Part shown: piece after piece, positions 15,215 to 23,586 of the stretch | Position numbering within the stretch: position 1 is the first letter of the stretch | Layout: every line of letters begins with the position of its first letter | Assembly (NCBI GenBank): GCA_025146135.1 | Contig: CP102255.1 | Coordinates: 2,294,001 to 2,358,000, forward strand | Length of the DNA stretch: 64,000 nucleotides | Direction of reading: 5' to 3' | Source of the DNA: Anaerotruncus colihominis | GTDB lineage: Bacteria; Bacillota; Clostridia; Oscillospirales; Ruminococcaceae | Made by a program: the position numbers and the translations under genes | The notes under the pieces: generated by a model | What the model was told of the DNA's origin: nothing | The model's input: only the letters and a program-made list of their open reading frames with translations | The model's database searches: none

Positions 15215-15769
15215 ATGGCTGATTCAAAGATCACAAAACGGGCCTTGGCCGCATCCCTCAAGGAATTGATGGAACATACTCCGCTCGCCAAAATATCTGT
15301 CGGCGATATCACCAAAAACTGCGGCCTGAACCGGCAGACGTTTTACTACCATTTCAACGATAAATTTGATTTAGTCAACTGGATTTACGCAACTGAGGCC
15401 GCGCCATATTTGGAGCAGTTTTCCAACCGTGAGCACTGGGTCGAGGGGCTGTGCGCGCTTTGCGGCTACATGCAGCAAAACAGCAAATTTTATATCAACG
15501 CCTTGGAATACTCCGGGCAAAACTCGTTTCAGGATTACCTTTCTGACATCGCGCATCAGCTTGTGCGGACAATGGCGGATGAGCTGGTCGGCGGGCGCAT
15601 GATCGATGACGCTGAAATGGAATTCATCGCGGATTTTTATGCGTGCGCCTTTGTCGGGCTGATCATGAAGTGGGCGCGCCACGGCATGCGTGAGAAACCC
15701 GAGGACTATATCGATCGCGCCCGTATGCTTGTTGAGGGCAGTCTGCAATATGAGATGGGACGCCGGTAA
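15215..15769 (+). CDS. TetR/AcrR-family regulator (DhaS-like)
   Basis: A 184-residue regulator. The N-terminal HTH is KISVGDITKNCGLNRQTFYYHFNDKFDLVNWIY (about residues 25-57), the form found in DhaS-type TetR proteins. The C-terminal ligand and dimer domain ends DRARMLVEGSLQYEMGRR. ATG at 15215 with CAGGAGG upstream. It precedes an MMPL exporter and a large lipoprotein on the same strand but is separated from them by a terminator and a candidate operator, so it most likely represses that pair. Confidence 0.88.
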   Translation: MADSKITKRALAASLKELMEHTPLAKISVGDITKNCGLNRQTFYYHFNDKFDLVNWIYATEAAPYLEQFSNREHWVEGLCALCGYMQQNSKFYINALEYSGQNSFQDYLSDIAHQLVRTMADELVGGRMIDDAEMEFIADFYACAFVGLIMKWARHGMREKPEDYIDRARMLVEGSLQYEMGRR

Positions 15770-15783
15770 ACAACTGAAAAGCA

Positions 15784-15827
15784 CAGCCCTATGCCAAGCC
15801 GCCAAGCGGCTGGCATAGGGCTGTTTT
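15784..15827 (+). terminator. terminator of the TetR gene
   Basis: Long stem 15784-15823 (CAGCCCTATGCC with GGCATAGGGCTG outside, AGCCGC with GCGGCT inside) followed by TTTT. Confidence 0.88.
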
Positions 15828-15909
15828 GCATCGTCCTGTTTACCGCCGCGCAAATCGAACAGCCAAATTGCACTCCGTTTTTTTCAAAAGGGCTTCCCTG
15901 TCGTATTTT

Positions 15910-15950
15910 TTGACAGATGTAAAAACTGTCTAGAGACTTTTTTTGTCTTG
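15910..15950 (+). promoter_or_regulatory. candidate TetR operator upstream of the MMPL gene
   Basis: GACAG (15912-15916) and CTGTC (15926-15930) form an inverted pair, followed by GTCT/AGAC/GTCT half-sites spaced at 15927-15930, 15933-15936 and 15944-15947. A TTGACA (15910-15915) lies within the first arm but has no -10 at the right distance; TATGAT lies at 15956-15961. The cluster is the only obvious symmetric site between the regulator and its likely target. Confidence 0.45.
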
Positions 15951-16043
15951 TGTGCTATGATCATTTACCAGAAAGAGAGGAACCGGCCGAAGGGCAGTTC
16001 CTTTGGACGGCGCAGGGCGCCGCCGGAAAGAGGGGGATTTTCA

Positions 16044-18161
16044 TTGATCAAGCGGTTTGCGCGCCTGTTGACGCGCGCGCCGAAAACGGTTTTGTTTCTT
16101 GCCTTACTGATGCTTCTTCCAAGTCTGTACGGAGCGATCAACACACGTGTCAACTATGACATTTTGTCCTATCTGCCTGATGATCTTGACTCCACACGCG
16201 GGCAGGCAGTGCTGGAGGATACGTTTCACAGCGCGGCGACTGCGATGCTTGTAATTGAGGGGATGCCATCCCGCGATGTTGAAAGCCTGCGCGACGCTAT
16301 CGACGAGATACCAAATGTCAGCAGCGCGCTCTGGATTTCAAACATCGCCGACATCAGCGTTCCGAAGGATATCCTGCCGGACGCGATCAAGGATGTGTTC
16401 TACAGCAAAAATACGCCGGATGCCACAATGATGATCATCCAGTTCGACCATCCCGGCGCGTCAAATGAAACGCTCAAAGCCATTGACGATATCCGTGCGC
16501 TCTGCGACAAGCGGTGTTTTTTGGCGGGTGTATCCATCTTCCTCAAGGACACCAAGGATCTGGTCGAGCAGGAAATGCCGTTTTACACCGTGCTGGCTGT
16601 CGTATTCTCGATTGCGGCGATGCTGTTTACAATGGAATCGACCGTTTTGCCGTTTGTATTTATCATCGGTATTGGATTCGCTGTTGCCTATAATTTCGGC
16701 ACCAATCTATTTCTGGGGGAGATCTCCTACATAACAAAAGCCATTGCGGCCATCCTGCAGCTTGGCGTATCGATGGATTATTCCATCTTTCTCGTCGACC
16801 GCTACAACGAGGAAAAGCCAAAGTTCGCCGACCGGCGCGACGCGATGGCCCGTGCCATTGAAAGCGCGTTTGTCTCTCTTTCCGGTTCGTCGATGACAAC
16901 GATCGCCGGCTTTCTCGCGCTGTGCGCAATGCGCTTGGGGCTTGGTCCGGACCTGGGGCTTGTTATGGCCAAGGGGATCGTGATCGGTATTTTGGTTGTG
17001 CTCGTCGTGCTTCCGTCGCTTGTGCTCCAGTTTGATAAGCTGATTGGACGCTGGCAGCATAAAACGCTTGTTCCCAGCTTTGCGCGCCTGAACGACTGGA
17101 TCATAGACCACCGCAAAATTTTTGTCGCCCTGTTCCTGATCCTGTTCCTGCCGGCCTGGTTTCTGCAAAGCAAAACGGAAATTTACTACAACATCGATCA
17201 ATCTCTGCCGGCTGATCTCGCCTCAACTGTGGCGACCAACAAGATGCGCGATGAATTTGATATGGCAACCACGCACTTCATCATTGTCGACGACAGTATG
17301 CCGGCTTACCAAATGCGGCAGATGGAGGACGAGATCCGCAGGACGGACGGAGTCGCATCGGTGCTTGCCTATAATGAATTTGTCGGCCCGGGAATACCTG
17401 ATTCCTTCATTCCGCAGGAAGTACGCGACATCTGTAAAAAGGACGGGATGCAGATGATCATGGTCAACTCCCGCTACAAGGCTGCGCGTCCGGAGGAAAA
17501 CGCACAGATCGATGCGCTGACTGAAATTGTCAAGCGATATGATCCGACGGGCCTGATCACCGGCGAAGGCGTCATGACAAAGGATTTAAGCGATATCACA
17601 ACGGTCGATATACAGGTGACGAACATGCTTTCCATCGCGGCGATTCTGCTCATTGTTGCGATCTGCTTTAAATCCGTCACCATCCCCATTGTGCTTGTTG
17701 CGGCTATCGAGCTGGCTATTTTCATCAACCAGGGAATTCCGGCGCTCACCGGAACAGTCATCCCGTTTATCTCCCCGATTGTTATCGGGTGTATCCAGCT
17801 TGGCGCGACGGTCGATTATGCAATTCTCATGACGACACGCTTTAGGGAGGAACTGGAGAACGGGCTTGACCGTGTATCAGCCATCAAGGTTGCCGCAACC
17901 GCCTCCGATAAATCAATCATCACAAGCGCATCCGTTTTCTTCTGCGCCAATATCGGCGTCAGCCTCATTTCAAAAATCGAAATTATCAAGAGCCTTTGCT
18001 CCATGCTCGCGCGCGGCGCGATTATCAGCGCCCTGATCAGTATTTTTATCCTGCCGTCCATTCTTCTGGTCTGCGAACGGTTCTTCGCCAGGACCTCACA
18101 CGGATGGCCCAAAACGGGCGCAGCGGGCAAATCCAAGCTAAAACAGGAGGAATCCATATGA
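16044..18161 (+). CDS. MMPL/RND-family exporter
   Basis: A 705-residue membrane protein with two repeats of one helix, a large extracytoplasmic loop and five helices. First-half signature: ITKAIAAILQLGVSMDYSIFLVDRYNEE, with the Asp-Tyr of the proton relay; second-half copy: PIVIGCIQLGATVDYAILMTTRFREE. These define MMPL-type lipid or hydrophobic-compound exporters. The start was set to TTG at 16044, since GAGGGGG lies 8 bases upstream and the protein then begins with a short basic stretch before TM1; upstream in-frame codons read through non-coding sequence. Its stop overlaps the ATG of the lipoprotein gene (ATGA), so the two are translated together. Substrate unknown. Confidence 0.88.
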   Translation: MIKRFARLLTRAPKTVLFLALLMLLPSLYGAINTRVNYDILSYLPDDLDSTRGQAVLEDTFHSAATAMLVIEGMPSRDVESLRDAIDEIPNVSSALWISNIADISVPKDILPDAIKDVFYSKNTPDATMMIIQFDHPGASNETLKAIDDIRALCDKRCFLAGVSIFLKDTKDLVEQEMPFYTVLAVVFSIAAMLFTMESTVLPFVFIIGIGFAVAYNFGTNLFLGEISYITKAIAAILQLGVSMDYSIFLVDRYNEEKPKFADRRDAMARAIESAFVSLSGSSMTTIAGFLALCAMRLGLGPDLGLVMAKGIVIGILVVLVVLPSLVLQFDKLIGRWQHKTLVPSFARLNDWIIDHRKIFVALFLILFLPAWFLQSKTEIYYNIDQSLPADLASTVATNKMRDEFDMATTHFIIVDDSMPAYQMRQMEDEIRRTDGVASVLAYNEFVGPGIPDSFIPQEVRDICKKDGMQMIMVNSRYKAARPEENAQIDALTEIVKRYDPTGLITGEGVMTKDLSDITTVDIQVTNMLSIAAILLIVAICFKSVTIPIVLVAAIELAIFINQGIPALTGTVIPFISPIVIGCIQLGATVDYAILMTTRFREELENGLDRVSAIKVAATASDKSIITSASVFFCANIGVSLISKIEIIKSLCSMLARGAIISALISIFILPSILLVCERFFARTSHGWPKTGAAGKSKLKQEESI

Positions 18162-21100
18162 ATCAGCGGGGGCTAAAAGCCGTCAGTCTCGTGCTGGCCG
18201 CGGCTATAACCTGCGCGTCCGTGCTTTCCGGCTGCGCGAAGTCAAACGGCACGCAGAGCACCGCCGCATCCCCGGCTTCGTCCGAAGCTGCTCAAACAGA
18301 CCAACAGGTCGTCTCCGGGCCGTTCACAGGACCGGACGCCGCCGGCGTCAAAAAAAGCGAAACTGTCTTTATCAATCTTGACCCGACCGGCAAACCATAT
18401 GAAACGACGGTCACAGACTGGATCCACAGCGATACGCCTGACGCCGTATTAAACGACCTGTCCGACCTGACAGGCATTGAAAATATCAAGGGATTGCAGC
18501 AGCCCCGCCAGGAGGGCGATCGCCTGACATGGAAAATGGAGGGCAGCGACCTGTATTACACAGGTAAAACTGACAAGGAACCGCCCGTTGATGTTGAAAT
18601 TACATATACACTTGATGGCAAATCCATCGAGCCGCAGGAGCTGCCGGGCAAATCAGGACAATTGTCCATGACGGTTCGGTTTCGCAATACACAAAAGCAG
18701 CGCGTGACCATCGCCGGCAAGGATACCGATATGTATACGCCAATGCTGGTTGCGGCAGGCATGTCGCTGCCGGACGATACCTTCCAAAATGTCGAGGTCA
18801 GCGAGGGCAGCGTTATTTCAGACGGCAGCAACCAGATCGTCGCCTTTGCGTGCGTACCGGGGCTTAACGACAGCCTGGCTCTCGGGACCTATCGTATACA
18901 GGAAATCAATGATTTGGATTTCCCAGAGGAATTCACTGTTAAAGCGGATGTTCAAAATTTTGAAATGGGTCCTGTTATGGTCGCCGTCACACCTGAGCTT
19001 CCGGATCTTGACGAACTGACAAAGAGCGATGAATTTGACGATATGCGCCAAGACCTCACTGATTTGCAGGATATGCAGGACGATCTGAATACAATCGATC
19101 CTGACCGCGACATTCGCTCGCTTCTGACTGATCCAAATCGTACCGAAGCGGCGCGTGTGATTACAAACGATGTATTCGATTTTTATGATCTCAATAAGGA
19201 TCTGCTTGATATCCTTCCCAAATATGTAACTGATGAAAATATTCGCCTTTATGACCGTATCCGGCATGATATTAAGGACGGAGCGTTCGATTCCCTGCTG
19301 GATGATGATGAGCTTGCCGATCTGATCGATCTGGTCGACGATTTAAGCCCCAATCGCTTGCAGGAGCTTGCCGACGATTACGCCGAGCTGCAAAAAAACG
19401 ATAAGCTGCGCGCGGCGCTTAAACAGCTTATGGGCGCAGCCAACCCGGACACAGAAAAGCTGCTTGATCTTTTGATGCAAGTATATGGCGCAATCAACAG
19501 CGACACCGCCGTCAAGGAGGCTGGACTGACCGCGCTCAACGGGCTGATCCAGCGCCCGGAGCTGTTGACCGCGAGCGCCCAGGCGGCCTTGCGGCAGGGC
19601 GTGCGCGACGCGCTGATGAAATGCATCAATGTCCAGGAGCAGACGGCAGCCGGTATGCTTCAGATGGTACTAGCACAATCAAAGCTGAATTCACGTTTGC
19701 AGGCAGAACTTGTAGCCGCCAGCTACGCCGGGCTGATTGTTGATCCGTCCAGGACGCGTGCTATTCGTCATGCCGATGACGTTGCGGACGCCTCCTCCAT
19801 CCTGGACGAGGACGTTTCCTCCGCGCCTGACGAGGATGCTTCCTCCACACCTGACGAGGATGCTCCCTCCACACCTGACGAGGATGCTCCCTCCACACCT
19901 GACGAGGATGCTCCCTCCACACCTGACGAGGATGCTCCCTCCACACCTGACGAGGATGCTCCCTCCACACCTGACGAGGATGCTCCCTCCACACCTGACG
20001 AGGATGCTCCCTCCACACCTGACGAGGATGCTCCCTCCACACCTGACGAGGATGCTCCCTCCACACCTGACGAGGATGCTTCCTCCACACCTGACGAGGA
20101 TGCTTCCTCCGCGCCTGACGAAAAGGCTCCGACTGTCTTTGAATCGATAACCGAAAACACAGTTGTCAATAGAACGCGGACATTGGCTGCATTCACAAAT
20201 AATGCAGACGGCGACACGTCCTCTGCGCCGAACGATGGCACGTCCTCTGTACCGAACGGCGACACGTCCTCTGCGCCGGACGGCGACACGTCCTCTGCGC
20301 CGGACGGCGACACGTCCTCTGCGCCGGACGGCGACACGTCCTCTGCGCCGGACGACGATACGTCCTCTGCGCCGGACGACAATACGTCCTCTGCGCCGGA
20401 CGACGATACGTCCTCTGCGCCAAATGATGATACGTCCTCTGCGCCATTTGTCCCCTCCGAGCCAATCAAACCGCTTGCCTCCGACCGCGCCGACCTTTAC
20501 AAGGAAATTACAACCGATACAAATGCCGGTTATTATCTGATTGAAGGTGCAATCGACGCATATGTGAACAATGCCGATCCAGCCGAGCTGCTTACGCTGG
20601 CAAAGCAGTTCGACCCACAGGCTGCCAGCCAGGTAGAAAGTATGCAGGCCATACAGGCGCTGCTTGGTCAAATTGGGCCGGATCGTCTCACTTCCCTGCT
20701 TTCGCAGGCTCAGACATGTGAAAAGTACCTCTCCGATCTGTTGACAGCGGTTCAGCAGCCTGAGTTGAAAGAATATCTGGAAAAGCTGATGAGGGACCTT
20801 CAGGACAACGAAGAAAACCTGCATACCCTGATCCTGCTTCTCAGACAGCTTGATGACATGAATCTGCTTGACGAAGTCGAAAACATCGACGACCTGCGTG
20901 AGGACCTTTCCGATCTGCGTCCGATTGTACAATCACTGCGGCGTGATCTCGACCGGGCAGAGATGAACAAGAGCCTGCACGCTTCCCCTGAAACGGTCGA
21001 TACCCTACTGCGTATGAAGGACGACCTGGAGGAACACCGCGATATCATGGAAACGATGCGCAACATGCTCCAGGAAGAAAAAGTAACCCTTTCTCGCAGC

Positions 21101-21382
21101 ATGATCGCAACGCTTGACCGCCTCGAGGCCAAAGACGCGGCAGGCAGCGCCGTGGAAAAGCTTGACGATCTTGACGAGCTGCTTGAACGCAAGGATCGTT
21201 ATACCGAGCTTTCAGACGCATACCGTATTTTCACGGCCGCGCCAGACAGCATGGATACCGATGTTAAATTTGTAATGAAAACGGATGAGATCAAGCTGCC
21301 CGATGATGATGAACCCGTCCAGACGCCTGTGCAGGAGCAGGAAGGTTTTGTCGCCTGGTTCAAGGGCCTATTCCAGTCCTGA
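18158..21382 (+). CDS. large repeat-bearing lipoprotein partnered with the MMPL exporter
   Basis: A 1074-residue secreted lipoprotein. The signal sequence ends in LSGC with the lipidated Cys at residue 26, then a Ser/Ala-rich spacer. Residues about 65-290 form a beta-rich region (ETVFINLDPTGKPYETTVTDWI ... SGQLSMTVRFRN) like the outer part of YhgE-type proteins. Then come long acidic helices of coiled-coil character, two arrays of 8-residue repeats (13 copies of DEDAPSTP-like units, then 10 of DGDTSSAP-like units), and another helical coiled-coil region to the C-terminus FVAWFKGLFQS, with no membrane anchor at that end. GGAGG precedes the ATG. By position it may be an extracytoplasmic periplasmic-adaptor-like partner of the exporter (inference). 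Confidence 0.8.
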   Translation: MNQRGLKAVSLVLAAAITCASVLSGCAKSNGTQSTAASPASSEAAQTDQQVVSGPFTGPDAAGVKKSETVFINLDPTGKPYETTVTDWIHSDTPDAVLNDLSDLTGIENIKGLQQPRQEGDRLTWKMEGSDLYYTGKTDKEPPVDVEITYTLDGKSIEPQELPGKSGQLSMTVRFRNTQKQRVTIAGKDTDMYTPMLVAAGMSLPDDTFQNVEVSEGSVISDGSNQIVAFACVPGLNDSLALGTYRIQEINDLDFPEEFTVKADVQNFEMGPVMVAVTPELPDLDELTKSDEFDDMRQDLTDLQDMQDDLNTIDPDRDIRSLLTDPNRTEAARVITNDVFDFYDLNKDLLDILPKYVTDENIRLYDRIRHDIKDGAFDSLLDDDELADLIDLVDDLSPNRLQELADDYAELQKNDKLRAALKQLMGAANPDTEKLLDLLMQVYGAINSDTAVKEAGLTALNGLIQRPELLTASAQAALRQGVRDALMKCINVQEQTAAGMLQMVLAQSKLNSRLQAELVAASYAGLIVDPSRTRAIRHADDVADASSILDEDVSSAPDEDASSTPDEDAPSTPDEDAPSTPDEDAPSTPDEDAPSTPDEDAPSTPDEDAPSTPDEDAPSTPDEDAPSTPDEDAPSTPDEDASSTPDEDASSAPDEKAPTVFESITENTVVNRTRTLAAFTNNADGDTSSAPNDGTSSVPNGDTSSAPDGDTSSAPDGDTSSAPDGDTSSAPDDDTSSAPDDNTSSAPDDDTSSAPNDDTSSAPFVPSEPIKPLASDRADLYKEITTDTNAGYYLIEGAIDAYVNNADPAELLTLAKQFDPQAASQVESMQAIQALLGQIGPDRLTSLLSQAQTCEKYLSDLLTAVQQPELKEYLEKLMRDLQDNEENLHTLILLLRQLDDMNLLDEVENIDDLREDLSDLRPIVQSLRRDLDRAEMNKSLHASPETVDTLLRMKDDLEEHRDIMETMRNMLQEEKVTLSRSMIATLDRLEAKDAAGSAVEKLDDLDELLERKDRYTELSDAYRIFTAAPDSMDTDVKFVMKTDEIKLPDDDEPVQTPVQEQEGFVAWFKGLFQS
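19805..20116 (+). repeat. 13 tandem 24-bp units coding DED(A/V)(P/S)S(T/A)P
   Basis: Thirteen exact-length 24-bp units. The nine central units are the same DEDAPSTP repeat with, as far as I can see, identical bases; the outer two on each side vary (DEDVSSAP, DEDASSTP, DEDASSAP). Near-identity at silent positions points to recent expansion by slippage or recombination. The coded segment is Pro/Ser/Thr/Asp/Glu-rich and likely a cell-wall spacer. Confidence 0.95.
20207..20446 (+). repeat. 10 tandem 24-bp units coding (D/N)(G/D)(D/G/N)TSSAP
   Basis: Ten 24-bp units, more diverged than the first array (GDTSSAPD, DDTSSAPD, NGTSSVP variants), separated from it by about 30 non-repeat codons. Same period but different sequence, so it arose separately or has aged longer. 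Confidence 0.93.
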
Positions 21383-21388
21383 CATAGT

Positions 21389-21424
21389 ACACCGGAGGCT
21401 GTCTGATCAGACGGCCTCCGGTGT
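21389..21424 (+). terminator. hairpin after the lipoprotein gene
   Basis: ACACCGGAGGC (21389-21399) pairs with GCCTCCGGTGT (21414-21424). The T-run is poor (TGTTGTAT), so termination is probable but weak. Confidence 0.6.
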
Positions 21425-21601
21425 TGTATCTGCGTTTGTACAAATTCGCGGCTGTTTAAAAAATTTTTCCGACTTTTTTACACAGCGGCGGATTCTGCGT
21501 TAAAAAGCGCCTTGCAATTCGAAAGTTTCCTGCGTTTTTTGCCTTGCGTTTTTCTGCTGTTTGTAAACATTTAAGCAATTCCTCTATTTTCAAACAAGCT
21601 C

Positions 21602-21634
21602 TAAAAAAACACCGGGAGCTTCACGCTTCCGGTG
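21602..21634 (-). terminator. terminator of the DUF3006 operon
   Basis: ACACCGGGAGC (21609-21619) pairs with GCTTCCGGTGT (21624-21634); on the minus strand the stem is followed by a T-run (complement of 21603-21609). Confidence 0.88.
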
Positions 21635-21643
21635 TTTTATATG

Positions 21644-21868
21644 TTACTCCTCCCAAAGAGCCTTCATTTTCTGACGGATGCGCGCACGGCGGCGTTCTGT
21701 TTCCTCGCGATCGATTCGAAAAGCTCCAAGCTCATGAACGACCACGTCGCCCTCCCCCGCTTCACGCGGCAAACGCGCACGTTCCATCCCGGTATATTCC
21801 CCATTCTCGGCTTCAAGGATTGCAAAATTCCCTTCAAAGCGATCTATGATATATTGCATCGGATTCAC
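21644..21868 (-). CDS. DUF3006 domain protein
   Basis: A 74-residue protein with the family opening MQYIIDRFEGNFAILEAENG followed by a small beta barrel and a basic C-terminal helix (RRRARIRQKMKALWEE). DUF3006 proteins are of unknown function and are often cotranscribed with secreted hydrolases; here the upstream partner is a cytidylate-kinase-like gene that it overlaps by 4 bases (ATGA). Confidence 0.85.
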   Translation of the reverse strand: MNPMQYIIDRFEGNFAILEAENGEYTGMERARLPREAGEGDVVVHELGAFRIDREETERRRARIRQKMKALWEE

Positions 21869-22482
21869 TTCCTCATTGACGCAAAGCTTTTAATCAACTC
21901 AACCGCACCATCTGTGCTGATTACACTGCTATCCAATGTTAAATGATAGCCCTCAAGATCACCCCACCGCTTATCGGAATAGGAATTATAATATGCGGCG
22001 CGTTTTTTGTCTGTTTTTACAATCAATTCTTTCGCGGCAGCCGTATCCAGATTGTGACGCTGCTTGACGCGTGCGATCCGATATTGCAGCGGCGCATGAA
22101 TAAATACGTTCAAACAATCCGGTTCGCTGCGCAGCGCATAGTCGGCACACCGTCCAACAATCACGCAGTCGTGCTCGCGCGCAATGCGCTGAATTGTTTC
22201 AAACTGCGCCAGAAACAACTTCTGATTCAGCGGAAGCATATTGGCGCCCGCTATATTCCCCACTGCATATGGATTGACTGATAGGGAATAAAGCAAACTG
22301 CTGACTGGCTTTTCATCATTATTTTCAAATAATTCTACACTCATGCCGCTATCCTTCGCGGCAGCAACAAGCAGCTCCCGGTCATAATACGCGATGCCAA
22401 GCGTACTCGCCAGAGCCTGCCCAATTTCGCGGCCCCCGCTTCCAAATTCCCTGCCGATTGTGATGATCGTTCTTTTTGCCAC
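21865..22482 (-). CDS. cytidylate kinase-like family protein
   Basis: A 205-residue P-loop nucleotide kinase. The N-terminal TIITIGREFGSGGREIGQAL carries the phosphate loop, YYDRELL follows, and VIVGRCADYALR and an arginine-rich lid (YRIARVKQRH) complete the CMP-kinase-like pattern of the Cytidylate_kin2 family. That family is common in Clostridia, but its substrate is not established, and a true cmk would normally lie near ispH/rpsA. ATG at 22482. Confidence 0.85.
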   Translation of the reverse strand: MAKRTIITIGREFGSGGREIGQALASTLGIAYYDRELLVAAAKDSGMSVELFENNDEKPVSSLLYSLSVNPYAVGNIAGANMLPLNQKLFLAQFETIQRIAREHDCVIVGRCADYALRSEPDCLNVFIHAPLQYRIARVKQRHNLDTAAAKELIVKTDKKRAAYYNSYSDKRWGDLEGYHLTLDSSVISTDGAVELIKSFASMRK

Positions 22483-22651
22483 GCTGACCGCCCCTTTCCA
22501 TTTGCCCCAGTTAAAAGCTGGCTGGCAACCAGCCGTTTCCCTATTTAAACCAGCTTTATGTTATGGGGCTCCTTGAGGATATTATACACCCTTTCAGCCA
22601 TTTTGTACAGTCTCATAAGGCCGTATTCACAAAGGTCGCACCAGGGGCTGT

Positions 22652-22689
22652 TTAAAAAACCGAAACGCGGGAGGCAAATGCCTCCCGCG
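22652..22689 (-). terminator. terminator of the DUF378 gene
   Basis: CGCGGGAGGC (22666-22675) with GCCTCCCGCG (22680-22689), loop AAAT; on the minus strand followed by TTTCGGTTTTTT. Confidence 0.9.
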
Positions 22690-22703
22690 CTACAAATCCC
22701 ATA

Positions 22704-22907
22704 TCAGACCGCTTCCCGTGGTTCCGGACGGAACAGAAGCGAGACGCACCAAATCGCGCCAAGCGCGACAAGCGTATACACAATGCGGCTGAAAATGCTT
22801 CCCGAACCGCCGAACACCCAGGCTACGGCATCCAACTGGAAAATGCCAACCAAGCCCCAGTTCAGGCCGCCAATGATGGCCAGGATCAAAGCAATCTTAT
22901 CAATCAT
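22704..22907 (-). CDS. DUF378 small membrane protein
   Basis: A 67-residue protein with two membrane helices: IALILAIIGGLNWGLVGIFQ and IVYTLVALGAIWCVSLLF. The GxLNWGLVG signature is diagnostic of DUF378. Function unknown. Monocistronic by the hairpin at 22666-22689. Confidence 0.9.
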   Translation of the reverse strand: MIDKIALILAIIGGLNWGLVGIFQLDAVAWVFGGSGSIFSRIVYTLVALGAIWCVSLLFRPEPREAV

Positions 22908-22976
22908 GTTAAAAACCCTCCTTCTTTTGATTAAGGCTTAATTGAAAACAGTAAATTTACCGGATTTCAACAGCCC

Positions 22977-23378
22977 TTAGGATTTTTCATCGATAGTTTG
23001 TCCGGAAAATATCGGATTTATACAGCGTACACGCAACTGAGGACGATTCTGATGCGGCACAAGTGAAAATGGCGCTGCGCCGGCCACGGCAGGTTCACAT
23101 GCAAACACCATGACTTTCTCCACCTGCTCACGCGTCAATGTACGATATGGCGCGAGCGGCGCTCCCTCATAAAAGAGGACTGCACGCCCATCCTGCGGTG
23201 TAAAAGTAAAGGTTAAAGCGTCAAACGAACCGATCTGTTTCTCCAACGCCTGCGCATTCAACCGGTATGGTCCACCCGCGGGCAATGTCACAATCCGCTG
23301 TCCATCCGCCGCACTGACACGCACGCCGCAAAACATCGCTGTACCGAATGCAGTTAAAATTGCCGCCAGCCGTTTCAT
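22977..23378 (-). CDS. secreted protein of unknown function
   Basis: A 133-residue protein with a Sec signal (MKRLAAILTAFGTAMFCGVRVSA, cleavage near residue 24). The mature part looks beta-rich (FDALTFTFTPQDGRAVLFYEG) and has two Cys. GGGGATGCTGTT precedes the ATG. No family recognised; it may be a short Ig-like extracellular domain. Confidence 0.65.
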   Translation of the reverse strand: MKRLAAILTAFGTAMFCGVRVSAADGQRIVTLPAGGPYRLNAQALEKQIGSFDALTFTFTPQDGRAVLFYEGAPLAPYRTLTREQVEKVMVFACEPAVAGAAPFSLVPHQNRPQLRVRCINPIFSGQTIDEKS

Positions 23379-23500
23379 AACAGCATCCCCTTTTTATGAT
23401 CATTGCTTTGGTTTTATTGTTGCCGGTTGATTTGCCGAATATGACGGCTATCATGAATTTTAAGTTTTTTTGAGCTGGGATTTTTTACAGGAGAGATATC

Positions 23501-23528
23501 AGCCGGATGTATCCGCTTGTTTTTTTTC
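23501..23528 (+). terminator. hairpin with T-run in the guaA leader
   Basis: CGGA/TCCG with flanking AGC/GCT (23501-23517) is followed by a T-run at 23520-23527. Because the genes upstream run on the other strand, this plus-strand terminator can only act on the guaA leader or on an unseen short transcript. No purine riboswitch core was found. Confidence 0.45.
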
Positions 23529-23586
23529 ACTGTTTATGGCAAAATAAACTTATCAACTGAGAATCAAAGAAAAGGATGGATGAAGC

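Noticed and set aside
19805..20446. CRISPR-like regular repeats
   Set aside because: Units are contiguous 24-bp codon repeats without spacers, inside a coding frame.
19691..20932. Long minus-strand reading frames over the lipoprotein repeats (up to 413 codons)
   Set aside because: They exist only because the 24-bp repeats have no stop in any frame; they have no ribosome site and low-complexity products.
23455..23586. Purine riboswitch before guaA
   Set aside because: No conserved purine aptamer core; only a hairpin with a T-run is visible.
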